Positions 1 through 5,189 of a DNA stretch of 5,189 nucleotides are shown one piece after another. The stretch is from contig JAGRHX010000376.1 of NCBI GenBank assembly GCA_020444775.1, forward strand, positions 1-5,189, written 5' to 3'. Origin of the DNA: Gammaproteobacteria bacterium. GTDB lineage: Bacteria > Pseudomonadota > Gammaproteobacteria > HK1. The notes under the pieces were generated by a model. That model did no database searches and had not been told where the DNA came from. It was given only the letters and a program-made list of their open reading frames with translations. The stretch's first letter is position 1; the number at the start of each line of letters is the position of its first letter. A program made the position numbers and the translations under genes.

Positions 1-1069
1 GCACATTGCCGGGCCAGGCGTAGGCGAGCAGCACCTGCATGGCGGCATCGGTGAGCCGCAAGCTGCGTCCCTGCTCGTGCTCCATTCGCCGGATGAGGTC
101 CGCGAACAGCAACGGCAGATCCTCCGCGCGCTCGCGCAGCGGGGGCATGTCGATGGGGAACACGTTGATGCGGTAGTAGAGGTCCTCGCGGAATCGACCG
201 TCCTTGATTGCGGTCAGCAGATCGTTGTGGGTGGCGGCGACGATACGCACGTCGGCGCTCATGCTCACATTGCTTCCGACCCGTTCGTAGGTGCGCTCCT
301 GAATGACTCGCAGCAGCTTCACCTGCATGGCGAGCGGCATGTCGCCAATCTCGTCCAGGAACAGCGTGCCACCCTCCGCGATCTCGAAACGCCCTTCTCG
401 GGCATTGACCGCACCGGTGAAAGCCCCCTTCTCATGGCCGAACAGCTCGCTCTCGAGCAGATCGGCCGGGATCGCGCCGCAGTTGACCGGCACGAACGGC
501 TGATTGCGTCGCGCCGAGTGATAGTGGATGTTGCGCGCGACCACCTCTTTACCGGTCCCCGATTCACCCAGAATCAGGACCGTTGCATCGGTGGCGGCAA
601 CCTGCTCGATCAGGCGGCGTACAGAGCGGACCCTGGCGCTGGTGCCGACCAGATTCCTGAACAGCTCCAGATTGCGCGGAGCGCCGCTCGAGAATCGTCC
701 GACTCGGGCACCGCTCACCTGCTCCAGGGCGGTGCTCAGGTTGCGGAAGCGGAACGGTCGGGCCACTACGGCCACGTTGCCCGTCAGGATCGAGGGATCA
801 ATCTCATCGCGTGGCTCGGTGAGCACGATGACCGCCTTCTCGCGATCCCCTGCGCGAATCAGCTGTACCTGTTCCCTGAGCAGCTCCTCGTCCTGATGGA
901 AGCCGAGCATAACGATGTCCGATTCCTCGATGGACCGGGCGGGCATCGACTGCAAAGCGATATAGGCGTTCTCGGCCGGGATCGCCGACACCTCGTGCTC
1001 GAGGAACTCCAGGTGCTCGCGCATCTGCAGGGCGCGTTGCGAATCCCGGTCCGACAACAGGACTTTCAC
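1..1069 (-). CDS. fleQ: FleQ/FlrA-type sigma-54-dependent flagellar master regulator (C-terminus outside window)
   Basis: Read on the minus strand from GTG at 1069; 356 residues are visible before the window edge. Residues 1-120 form a degenerate receiver domain: the acidic pair D7/D9 and T84 remain, but the expected phospho-aspartate position after DIVML is G56, and the usual Lys-Pro is R104-P105. The sigma-54 AAA+ domain follows, with Walker A GESGTGKE (168-175), the sigma-54 contact loop GAFTGA (215-220), Walker B TLFLDEIG (235-242) and the arginine-rich stretch RFREDLYYR (292-300). The link LFRNLVGTS (136-144) and the piece RRMEHE (327-332) are close to Pseudomonas FleQ as I remember it, which points to FleQ rather than a generic NtrC protein. 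The family activates early flagellar genes with RpoN and responds to cyclic di-GMP and FleN. AGGTGG at 1080-1075, five bases before GTG, supports this start. The missing part is the end of AAA+ and the Fis-type DNA-binding helix-turn-helix. Confidence 0.93.
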   Translation of the reverse strand, partial: MKVLLSDRDSQRALQMREHLEFLEHEVSAIPAENAYIALQSMPARSIEESDIVMLGFHQDEELLREQVQLIRAGDREKAVIVLTEPRDEIDPSILTGNVAVVARPFRFRNLSTALEQVSGARVGRFSSGAPRNLELFRNLVGTSARVRSVRRLIEQVAATDATVLILGESGTGKEVVARNIHYHSARRNQPFVPVNCGAIPADLLESELFGHEKGAFTGAVNAREGRFEIAEGGTLFLDEIGDMPLAMQVKLLRVIQERTYERVGSNVSMSADVRIVAATHNDLLTAIKDGRFREDLYYRINVFPIDMPPLRERAEDLPLLFADLIRRMEHEQGRSLRLTDAAMQVLLAYAWPGNV

Positions 1070-1353
1070 GATTCCCACCTGAGCGCCCCGGAAACGCGGT
1101 CGGGCAAGGTGGCTGGGAGTGCTATCCAAACGCCCTGGCGCGGGCGTCGCCTCTGACTGGCACAGGCAGCAGGCTGGCTGCAGCGAAAAGCAGGTATAGA
1201 ACCCGGCCGCCGGCCTGCAACCCGGGTCAAGACCCCGTCCAGCATCGAGCCGACCTGGCTGGCGGTACTGAATGCCTCCTCGAGCGGGAAGATCCGCCGG
1301 TCACGGGCCGATAGACCTTCCCAAAGCTGCCTGCGAAGCCTGCGGTTCTCCAT
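1066..1353 (-). CDS. Doubtful 95-residue ORF just upstream of fleQ
   Basis: The ORF starts at ATG 1353, or TTG 1362, and its TGA at 1068-1066 overlaps the fleQ GTG as GTGA, the usual geometry of translational coupling. The first 50 or so codons have mostly G or C in the third position and encode a charged, probably helical segment containing [20 protein letters not shown]. From about residue 52 onward the third-position bias collapses (GGT TCT ATA CCT GCT TTT), and the rest reads as low-complexity Arg/Pro/Ala sequence. I recognise no family. It may be a short real gene, the remnant of a frameshifted one, or chance. The coupling geometry is its best support and the poor second half argues against it. 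Confidence 0.25.
   Translation of the reverse strand: MENRRLRRQLWEGLSARDRRIFPLEEAFSTASQVGSMLDGVLTRVAGRRPGSIPAFRCSQPAACASQRRRPRQGVWIALPATLPDRVSGALRWES
1075..1080 (-). promoter_or_regulatory. Ribosome binding site of fleQ
   Basis: AGGTGG lies five bases before the GTG at 1069 and decides the start. A second in-frame GTG at 1078 overlaps this motif and is therefore less likely. No ATG occurs between here and the core receiver fold. Confidence 0.55.
1201..1227. repeat. Inverted repeat ACCCGG / CCGGGT in the fleQ leader
   Basis: ACCCGG at 1201-1206 is complementary to CCGGGT at 1222-1227 across a 15-base loop. The same segment also carries AACCCGG twice (1200-1206 and 1219-1225). It could be a hairpin in the fleQ leader RNA or a protein site. 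Such matches arise readily by chance in GC-rich DNA. Confidence 0.25.
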
Positions 1354-1490
1354 GCTCAGCAACCTAAAGTCCGGTTATCGCTAGACGTAGAAGTGAGGGC
1401 TTCGAACAGCATAAACCCCTGTTTGCAGCGCCGCAGCGGCACCCCGGCCGGGCCCGAGAAAGGACCTGGCAGGCAGCCACCCGACGGCGC

Positions 1491-1494
1491 GAGG
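1491..1494 (+). promoter_or_regulatory. Ribosome binding site deciding the FlgM-like start
   Basis: GAGG sits five bases before ATG 1500. The later in-frame ATGs at 1521 and 1566 have no comparable motif at a proper distance, and the codons between 1500 and 1566 nearly all end in G or C, so the longer form is preferred. Confidence 0.45.
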
Positions 1495-1499
1495 CGCGG

Positions 1500-1793
1500 A
1501 TGCTCGTGAGCGCGAGCCCGATGACCACCTTCCAGGAACCAGTGCAGAGCCAGCTCTACCCCAGGATGAGTACCGACCACGACAAGCCAGCCGGGACCGA
1601 CTCCAACGCCCCGGAACCGGCATTCGACAGCGAAACCGACGGCGACCGGGTCTCCGAGGATGTGCGTCGGGCACGTGCGCGCCGCGTGGAAGCGCTACGT
1701 GCTCAGTACCTCGAGGGTCAGTTGCGCTTCGACTGGCTACGGGTCGCCGAGCGCATGCTCGACCGCATCGCGTCAGGAACCAAGCATCGCTGA
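1500..1793 (+). CDS. Small FlgM-like protein (possible anti-sigma-28 factor)
   Basis: A 97-residue, strongly charged, probably cytoplasmic protein with no signal peptide or membrane segment. The N-terminal 50 residues are rich in Ser, Asp, Pro and Thr and look disordered. The C-terminal part, VEALRAQYLEGQLRFDWLRV followed by AERMLDRIA (about residues 63-91), follows the FlgM pattern: V-x2-L, a Gly five to seven residues on, then hydrophobic-Asp-x2-R-V-A, then a basic or Met residue and Leu-Asp. In FlgM this segment binds and holds the flagellar sigma factor FliA, and the disordered N-terminus is exported through the flagellum. The canonical flgM normally sits beside flgA/flgN; here the neighbour is a divergent fleQ, so this could be a paralogue or a relocated copy. 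GC3 is high throughout and there is a GAGG ribosome site, so I am fairly confident that it is a gene. The FlgM assignment is a motif match by eye only. Confidence 0.6.
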   Translation: MLVSASPMTTFQEPVQSQLYPRMSTDHDKPAGTDSNAPEPAFDSETDGDRVSEDVRRARARRVEALRAQYLEGQLRFDWLRVAERMLDRIASGTKHR

Positions 1794-1820
1794 CGATGAA
1801 TCCACCAACCCCGACACAGC

Positions 1821-1900
1821 TCTTCAAGTAATTTCTGAAGTATTTCACCTTTTCCCTAACAAAAACAACCGGGTGAACATAGAATTCTTGAAACTGCATT
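1821..1900. other. AT-rich island in the convergent gap
   Basis: About 34% GC by direct count (27 of 80 bases), inside a window that is otherwise clearly GC-rich. It lies between the stop of the FlgM-like gene and the stop of the DUF2064 gene, so it belongs to both 3' regions. It contains the palindrome AGAATTCT at 1881-1888 and runs of A and T, but no gene that I can support. Confidence 0.6.
1822..1855 (+). terminator. Weak candidate terminator of the FlgM-like gene
   Basis: CTTCA at 1822-1826 pairs with TGAAG at 1836-1840 around a nine-base loop and is followed by the T-rich tail TATTTCACCTTTT. The stem is short and AT-rich, so intrinsic termination is only a possibility. It lies 28 bases after the stop codon. 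Confidence 0.25.
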
Positions 1901-1916
1901 GAAGTCGCTACAAGCG

Positions 1917-2573
1917 TCAGCCCGACGCCAACCATGAAGGCTCCCAGTCGGTCCGCCAGCCGCGCAGCGCCGCATCGGCGTCGACCAGGTCCAGATCGTG
2001 CGGTCGGTCGATATCGTGCAGGGGCGTGAGCTCGGCCCAGCGTGTACGCAACTTCAACAGGCGTTGGCGTGTCTGTGCCAGAACGACGGATGTGCCCCAG
2101 TCAATCCCCTTGAACCAGTCAGCACGCGCGCAACGCGCACCGACCAGGAAATAGCCACCGTCCGCAGCCGGTCCGAGCACCAGCTCGGACCCGCGGGTCA
2201 GCCTTTTATGGGCGGCCCTGAGATAGTCCGCATCGAGCGCCAGACAGTCGGTCCCGATGAGAAGCGGGGTATCGCCATCGCTACTGGCGTCGAACAGTGC
2301 CCGATACATCCGCTCGCCAAGATCCGCCCCGTGCTGGCGGCTCAAGCGCAGTCCGTAGCGGCGCGCCAGCTGCTGGAAGAAGGTGTGTGTGGCATCCGGC
2401 GCGCAACACAGCTCCACCTGCCCTGGAAACGCGGCACTCGCGGTGCGCACCGTGCGCTGCACCAGGTGCGAATGCAGGATCGCGCACTGCACCGCACTCA
2501 GCGCCGGCCGCATACGGGTCTTGACGGCCCCGGGTACCGGTGCCTTGGCGAACACAATCAGTCGCGCAGTCAC
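1917..2573 (-). CDS. TIGR04282-type (DUF2064) arsenosugar-associated transferase
   Basis: A 218-residue, single-domain, soluble protein with a nucleotidyltransferase-like (GT-A) fold. Signature pieces are the N-terminal FAKAPVPGAVKTR (8-20, nucleotide-binding loop), GADLGERM (82-89), GTDCL (107-111, the metal-binding acidic site), LGPAADGGYFLVG (133-145), IDWGTS (157-162) and LHDIDRPHDL (185-194). These match the family once called rSAM/selenodomain-associated transferase 1, which resembles CofC and MobA and now carries the arsenosugar-biosynthesis label. Its exact donor and acceptor are not established to my knowledge. It is the last gene of the operon; GTG 2573 lies four bases after the stop of the upstream glycosyltransferase, implying coupled translation. 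A TTG at 2600 would add nine residues and overlap the upstream gene; family members usually begin right before the RLIVFAKAPVPG block, so I prefer GTG. Confidence 0.9.
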   Translation of the reverse strand: MTARLIVFAKAPVPGAVKTRMRPALSAVQCAILHSHLVQRTVRTASAAFPGQVELCCAPDATHTFFQQLARRYGLRLSRQHGADLGERMYRALFDASSDGDTPLLIGTDCLALDADYLRAAHKRLTRGSELVLGPAADGGYFLVGARCARADWFKGIDWGTSVVLAQTRQRLLKLRTRWAELTPLHDIDRPHDLDLVDADAALRGWRTDWEPSWLASG

Positions 2574-2577
2574 CGGC

Positions 2578-3339
2578 TCAAGGCTCTCGATCGCGGGCAA
2601 GCTCGGTCTTGCGCGGCAAGCCCTGGTAGCGCACCAGCAACAGATCCGGGTCGACGCCGATGAAGTAGGCCCAACGAAGCCTCCACATCAAGAAGATGGT
2701 CGGCCAGATCCCGTGCTGCTCCCAACGACGGCTGGAGGTACGAACCCGCTCAGCGCGACAGATACCACGTTGCAAGCCCCGCAGACGCTTGCTGATCGCG
2801 ATGTCCTCCATGAGCGGTAGGTCCGGATAGTGGCCGACCGCATCGAACAAATCCCTGGACACGAAGATCAGCTGGTCGCCGGTGGCTACCGAGCTCAATC
2901 TGGAGCGCAGATTCATCATCTGTTCGATGACCCGGAACATGGGAGCTGAACCGGACAGACGCACGTCAAATCGCCCCCACACCGGCTTCCCCGATTCAGC
3001 CAGCCCCAGCAGCGCGGTCATGACACCTTGCCCGGGGACGGTGTCGGCGTGCAGAAAGGCGAGCAGCCGCCCCCGCGCGACGACCGCGCCGGCATTCATC
3101 TGCCGCGCTCGTCCGCGCGCGGAGCTGATCACCCGCGCGCCGTGGGCGCGGGCAATCTCGGCGCTGCCATCCACGCTGCCGCCGTCTGCCACGATCAGCT
3201 CTACATGCTCTGGCGAAGCCGAGGCGTCCGCATGGGACCTCAGTCGATCCAGAAGAGCGGGTAGCGAAGACGCCTCATCGAGCACCGGCACAATGAAGGA
3301 AACCGCAGGTCGACGGTTCAGATGGGTAACCTCTGCCAT
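2578..3339 (-). CDS. TIGR04283-type arsenosugar-associated family 2 glycosyltransferase
   Basis: A 253-residue GT2 enzyme with a GT-A fold. Visible in order: the start strand SFIVPVLDE (14-22), the sugar-nucleotide site VADGGSVDGS (50-59), RGRARQMNAGA (75-85), the metal-binding FLHADT (95-100, D99 in DXD position), WGRFD (121-125), GDQLIFV (154-160), the acceptor/catalytic segment LPLMED (174-179), and a C-terminal aromatic, partly hydrophobic stretch WPTIFLMWRLRWAYFIGVDP (212-231) that may lie on the membrane. This is the family named rSAM/selenodomain-associated transferase 2 and now linked to arsenosugars. It follows arsS with 14 bases between stop and ATG and precedes the DUF2064 gene by 4 bases. 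An upstream TTG at 3399 would add 20 residues that merely re-read the arsS C-terminus in another frame, so ATG 3339 is chosen. Donor and acceptor are inferred only from context. Confidence 0.92.
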   Translation of the reverse strand: MAEVTHLNRRPAVSFIVPVLDEASSLPALLDRLRSHADASASPEHVELIVADGGSVDGSAEIARAHGARVISSARGRARQMNAGAVVARGRLLAFLHADTVPGQGVMTALLGLAESGKPVWGRFDVRLSGSAPMFRVIEQMMNLRSRLSSVATGDQLIFVSRDLFDAVGHYPDLPLMEDIAISKRLRGLQRGICRAERVRTSSRRWEQHGIWPTIFLMWRLRWAYFIGVDPDLLLVRYQGLPRKTELARDREP

Positions 3340-3353
3340 CGCACAGCGACCGC

Positions 3354-4334
3354 TCAGTTCAAGGCACCACCACAGCTGCTCCCCTGGCCGGCCGTGCATG
3401 CGTAGCAGTGCTCACCTACGACGATGGGCTCGCCCTGCAACGGTCTGGCCAGGAGCTCGCTCAGATGGGTAGCCGGACCTGCGCCATCCGCTGCTCGAGC
3501 CTGTCGATTCAGCGGCAGTCCGAGCATCTGGTTGAAATCGCAGTCATACACGTACCCCTGCCAGTCGACGCTGACCAGCGACCGGCACATGACCGTGTCC
3601 AGGTTCTCGATACGATGCGCCCCCTTGAGCGTATCCAGATAGCTGTCGAAGCGTCCTTTGGAGAGCAGCAGGCTACCGAAACGACCGATCGGCATGTTCG
3701 CGATGGTCAACAGCTGATTGAAGCGGATCCCGAAAGACTCGCCGAGCACGCGCTTATAGTCGAGCTCGAGTGCCTGCTGGTCGGGCGGCAGCACCGGCCC
3801 TTGCGGATTGAAGACCAGGTTGAGGATCAACCCGCTGTCCTCGTCCCCGTAGCCGAGCGCATTCAGGCGGCGTAGTGCGCGAATGCTGTCATCGAAGACG
3901 CCCTTGCCACGCTGCGCGTCCACGTTCTCAATTTGATAGCAAGGCATCGAGGCAGTGATCTCGACCCGGTGCGCGGCGAGGAACTCGCCGAGATCGCTCT
4001 GCTCGGGCTCCTCGAGGATGGTCAGATTGCAGCGGTCGATGATGCGCAGACCACGCTCGCGACAGGCCCTCACCAGGGACCGGAAGTGCAGGTTCAACTC
4101 CGGCGCGCCACCGGTGATGTCGATGCAACGAATACCCGTGGCATCGATGAACTCGATGAGCAACGAAACGGTACGTTCACTCATCATCTCGGTGCGCTTC
4201 GGCCCGGCACTCACGTGACAATGCACGCAGCTTTGGTTGCACCGATAGCCGAGATTCACCTGCAAGGTATCCAACCGGGAACGCCTGATGGCCGGAAAAT
4301 CGGTCTTTACCAGAAGTGGCAGCGTATCTCTCAT
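3354..4334 (-). CDS. arsS: Arsenosugar biosynthesis radical SAM protein ArsS
   Basis: A 326-residue radical SAM enzyme. The 4Fe-4S/SAM motif is CNQSCVHC (C32, C36, C39), followed by the SAM-binding ITGGAPE (73-79) and the family signature MPCYQIENVDAQRGKGVF (130-147). The C-terminal Cys-rich domain (DUF3641 type) has C250, C265 in DCDFNQMLGL, and the end motif HCYACTAGQGSSC with C310, C313 and C321. This is the TIGR04167 family. Known members transfer 5'-deoxyadenosyl to trivalent dimethylarsenic, giving the arsenosugar precursor. Some relatives are selenoproteins; this one uses Cys throughout. It is the first gene of a three-gene operon. ATG 4334 is preferred because GGGGA (4344-4340) precedes it by five bases; ATG 4346 would add MGTA but has no ribosome site. 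No ArsR-type operator or clear promoter was found upstream. Substrate role is by family, not shown here. Confidence 0.93.
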   Translation of the reverse strand: MRDTLPLLVKTDFPAIRRSRLDTLQVNLGYRCNQSCVHCHVSAGPKRTEMMSERTVSLLIEFIDATGIRCIDITGGAPELNLHFRSLVRACRERGLRIIDRCNLTILEEPEQSDLGEFLAAHRVEITASMPCYQIENVDAQRGKGVFDDSIRALRRLNALGYGDEDSGLILNLVFNPQGPVLPPDQQALELDYKRVLGESFGIRFNQLLTIANMPIGRFGSLLLSKGRFDSYLDTLKGAHRIENLDTVMCRSLVSVDWQGYVYDCDFNQMLGLPLNRQARAADGAGPATHLSELLARPLQGEPIVVGEHCYACTAGQGSSCGGALN

Positions 4335-4339
4335 TGCGG

Positions 4340-4344
4340 TCCCC
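4340..4344 (-). promoter_or_regulatory. Ribosome binding site of arsS
   Basis: GGGGA five bases before ATG 4334. It lies inside the four codons that would be added by the alternative ATG 4346 and therefore argues for the shorter protein. Confidence 0.4.
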
Positions 4345-4593
4345 ATTCCGATTCAACTACAGCCCTGCATCTCACCGGCCCCGTTTGTCGCGCACTCGCT
4401 GCGAACTGCACGAACGGCCGGATACCACGGTAGACCAGCTGTCATGGGAAAGTTCAGGACCCGAGGACACACGGGCATCCTCAACCGGCATCGCGCCGAG
4501 CGCCATGCATGGGCGTTCACCGTCGGCCGCGAACCACGGTCCCGAGGCGCGGCAGGCACGGCATGCTCCCGAGCGTCGCAGCCCCGGGCTCGC

Positions 4594-4621
4594 GTGGCAC
4601 AATCAAACCCGTCACTATAAA
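4594..4621 (+). promoter_or_regulatory. Probable sigma-70 promoter of tRNA-Arg
   Basis: The -35 GTGGCA (4594-4599), a 16-base spacer and the -10 TATAAA (4616-4621) point towards the tRNA. The stretch after the -10, CTAGCGCCC, is GC-rich, as is typical of tRNA and rRNA promoters under stringent (ppGpp) control. Transcription would begin near 4628, leaving a leader of about 90 bases to be removed by processing. Confidence 0.5.
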
Positions 4622-4716
4622 CTAGCGCCCGTGATCGGATGGACTGGCGTCGTCACAGCGATGGCCAGCTTCAGGCGCGTGGCGCAAGAGAGTCGCGCCG
4701 AGCTCTTCTCCCCAAT

Positions 4717-4793
4717 GCCCCGGTAGCTCAGTTGGATAGAGCGTCCGCCTCCTAAGCGGAAGGTCCCACGTTCAAATCGTGGTCGGGGCACCA
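4717..4793 (+). tRNA. tRNA-Arg (anticodon CCU)
   Basis: A complete 77-base cloverleaf. Acceptor stem GCCCCGG (4717-4723) pairs with TCGGGGC (4783-4789), with one G-U pair at the base. D-stem GCTC/GAGC is 4726-4729 and 4739-4742. Anticodon stem TCCGC/GCGGA (4744-4748, 4756-4760) encloses the loop CTCCTAA with anticodon CCT at 4751-4753. T-stem CCACG/CGTGG (4766-4770, 4778-4782) encloses TTCAAAT. The discriminator base is A4790 and CCA is encoded (4791-4793). It decodes the AGG codon, which should be rare in a genome with this composition. It converges with nuoN. The 3' end is not repeated elsewhere in the window, so there is no sign of an integrated element. Confidence 0.97.
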
Positions 4794-4817
4794 TCTTCCT
4801 AGCGAGTGATGCTCTGT

Positions 4818-4840
4818 GCGAAGGGACATCGCCTCTTCGC
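4818..4840 (+). terminator. Weak hairpin after the tRNA
   Basis: GCGAAG (4818-4823) pairs with CTTCGC (4835-4840) around an 11-base loop, 24 bases after the tRNA. No T-run follows, so it may serve as an end-protecting or pausing hairpin rather than a proper terminator. Confidence 0.25.
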
Positions 4841-4885
4841 TGCCGGCGAGCGCGATGCCAGGGACCCTGCCCGCCCTGCAACTTG

Positions 4886-4914
4886 CGTCGCAACCGGCTT
4901 GCCCGATCGCGACG
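4886..4914 (-). terminator. 12-bp hairpin at the end of the nuo transcript
   Basis: Read leftward, CGTCGCGATCGG pairs along its full length with CCGGTTGCGACG around the loop GCAAG, beginning 10 bases after the nuoN stop. Three middle pairs are G-U, A-U and U-G, so all 12 pairs form in the leftward RNA. The plus-strand RNA would have two A-C mismatches in the same place. No U-run follows, so termination may be Rho-dependent with the hairpin stabilising the 3' end. Confidence 0.5.
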
Positions 4915-4924
4915 TGCCTCGGTT

Positions 4925-5189
4925 CTAGCCTCCCAGCGCGCGCAGGCACAGGGCCATCAGCGCGCCTGGGAACAGCACGCCCATCAGCACAATGGCCACG
5001 GCGTTGCTGCCAATCATCACCTCCATCTGCGGACGTCGTGGCACCGGTCGCTCCGTGACCGGCTCGTGGAAGTAGGCATACACGACCACGCGCAGGTAGT
5101 AGAACAGGCCGATCACCGAGAAGAACACGGCCACGCCTGCCAGCCACACCATGTCGATGGCGACCAGTTCGCGCAGCACCGACCACTTC
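4925..5189 (-). CDS. nuoN: NADH-quinone oxidoreductase subunit N, C-terminal fragment
   Basis: The last 87 or so residues of NuoN, with the 5' part beyond the right edge; full-length members have about 480 residues. NuoN is one of the antiporter-like membrane subunits of respiratory complex I that pump protons in the inner membrane. The visible part starts at KWSVLRELVA, then a transmembrane helix VWLAGVAVFFSVIGLFYYLR, whose YYLRVV-x-Y-x-YF end is typical of the NuoN C-terminus. A hydrophilic loop with HEP and RPVPRRP follows, then a last helix from about IGSNAVAIVLMGVLFPGALM to the end LRALGG. The FPG turn in the last helix is also seen in the family. The stop TAG is at 4927-4925. nuoN is usually the last gene of the nuo operon, which agrees with the hairpin and the convergent tRNA that follow. 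Confidence 0.9.
   Translation of the reverse strand, partial: KWSVLRELVAIDMVWLAGVAVFFSVIGLFYYLRVVVYAYFHEPVTERPVPRRPQMEVMIGSNAVAIVLMGVLFPGALMALCLRALGG

Larger units (their letters stand above)
1070..1499. other. Divergent upstream region between fleQ and the FlgM-like gene
   Basis: This 430-base stretch separates fleQ (leftward) from the FlgM-like gene (rightward) and should hold both promoters. I found no convincing sigma-54 element (GG-N10-GC) or complete sigma-28 element on either strand. Weak possibilities are GATAAC near 1376-1381 on the minus strand and CATAAA at 1410-1415 on the plus strand, neither with a good -35. The only other content is the doubtful ORF at 1066-1353 and the inverted repeat at 1201-1227. 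Confidence 0.5.
4335..4716. other. Non-coding gap between arsS and tRNA-Arg, divergent
   Basis: About 380 bases between two genes read away from each other. On the plus strand it carries the probable tRNA promoter at 4594-4621 and a leader of about 90 bases. The arsS promoter should lie on the minus strand between roughly 4350 and 4590, but I see no convincing -35/-10 pair. Small ORFs in all frames here show no family motif, and I treat them as chance. Confidence 0.6.

Noticed and set aside
77..1156. Long plus-strand ORF of 359 codons opposite fleQ
   Set aside because: It is an antisense shadow of a GC-rich gene; the minus-strand frame has full sigma-54 activator motifs and the plus-strand reading has none.
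1364..1390. Possible sigma-28 promoter starting at TAAAGT on the plus strand
   Set aside because: No GCCGATAA-like -10 occurs about 15 bases downstream; the GCGATAA on the other strand has no TAAA upstream at the right distance.
1381..1935. Minus-strand ORF of 184 codons across the FlgM-like gene
   Set aside because: Arg/Pro/Ala-rich reading with no motif, antisense to a better-supported gene with a ribosome site and strong GC3.
1998..2663. Plus-strand ORF of 221 codons opposite the DUF2064 gene
   Set aside because: Shadow of the DUF2064 and glycosyltransferase genes, with no recognisable domain.
4353..4602. Two small minus-strand ORFs upstream of arsS as an arsenic-related gene such as a small ArsR
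   Set aside because: Their translations lack a helix-turn-helix or a Cys pair of ArsR type, and they are rich in Arg, Pro and Ala as expected by chance in GC-rich DNA.
4594..4612. TGGCAC at 4595-4600 as the -24 part of a sigma-54 promoter
   Set aside because: No GC dinucleotide at the required -12 spacing; the sigma-70 reading with TATAAA fits better.
4717..4793. tRNA gene as an integration (att) site
   Set aside because: No repeat of the tRNA 3' end, integrase or mobile gene is present in the window; the neighbour is the ordinary nuo operon end.
4615..4893. Minus-strand ORF containing RPRFERGTFRLGGGRSIQLS
   Set aside because: This is the translated antisense of the tRNA-Arg gene, a well-known spurious protein pattern around tRNAs.

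Overview
The window looks like a GC-rich gammaproteobacterial chromosome. The FleQ/FlrA-type flagellar master regulator at the left edge is typical of polarly flagellated Gammaproteobacteria, and the NuoN end at the right edge fits an aerobic proteobacterium. No genus can be named from this stretch. There is no sign of insertion sequences, phage, CRISPR or an integrase.

Layout, left to right. (1) 1-1069, minus strand: the first 356 residues of a FleQ-like sigma-54 activator, with the gene running off the left edge. (2) 1070-1499: a divergent upstream region holding at most one doubtful minus-strand ORF that overlaps the fleQ start by 4 bases. (3) 1500-1793, plus strand: a small protein whose C-terminal half resembles the sigma-28-binding part of the anti-sigma factor FlgM. 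(4) 1794-1916: a short convergent gap containing a sharply AT-rich island. (5) 1917-4334, minus strand: a tight three-gene operon read in the order arsS (radical SAM), TIGR04283-type glycosyltransferase, TIGR04282/DUF2064-type nucleotidyl/glycosyltransferase. (6) 4335-4716: a non-coding gap with a probable tRNA promoter. (7) 4717-4793, plus strand: tRNA-Arg(CCU). (8) 4925-5189, minus strand: the C-terminal end of nuoN, followed by a hairpin that is fully paired only in the nuo transcript.

How the genes work together. The three-gene operon is the set now associated with arsenosugar biosynthesis, formerly called the rSAM/selenodomain-associated set. ArsS puts a 5'-deoxyadenosyl group on dimethylarsenite, and the two transferases are thought to act on the resulting arsenoribosyl compound. 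The arsenite methyltransferase ArsM that would supply the substrate is not in this window. The FleQ-like regulator and the FlgM-like protein form a divergent pair that could link the top of the flagellar cascade to control of the late sigma factor. That pairing is the least conventional part of the window and rests on motif resemblance seen by eye.
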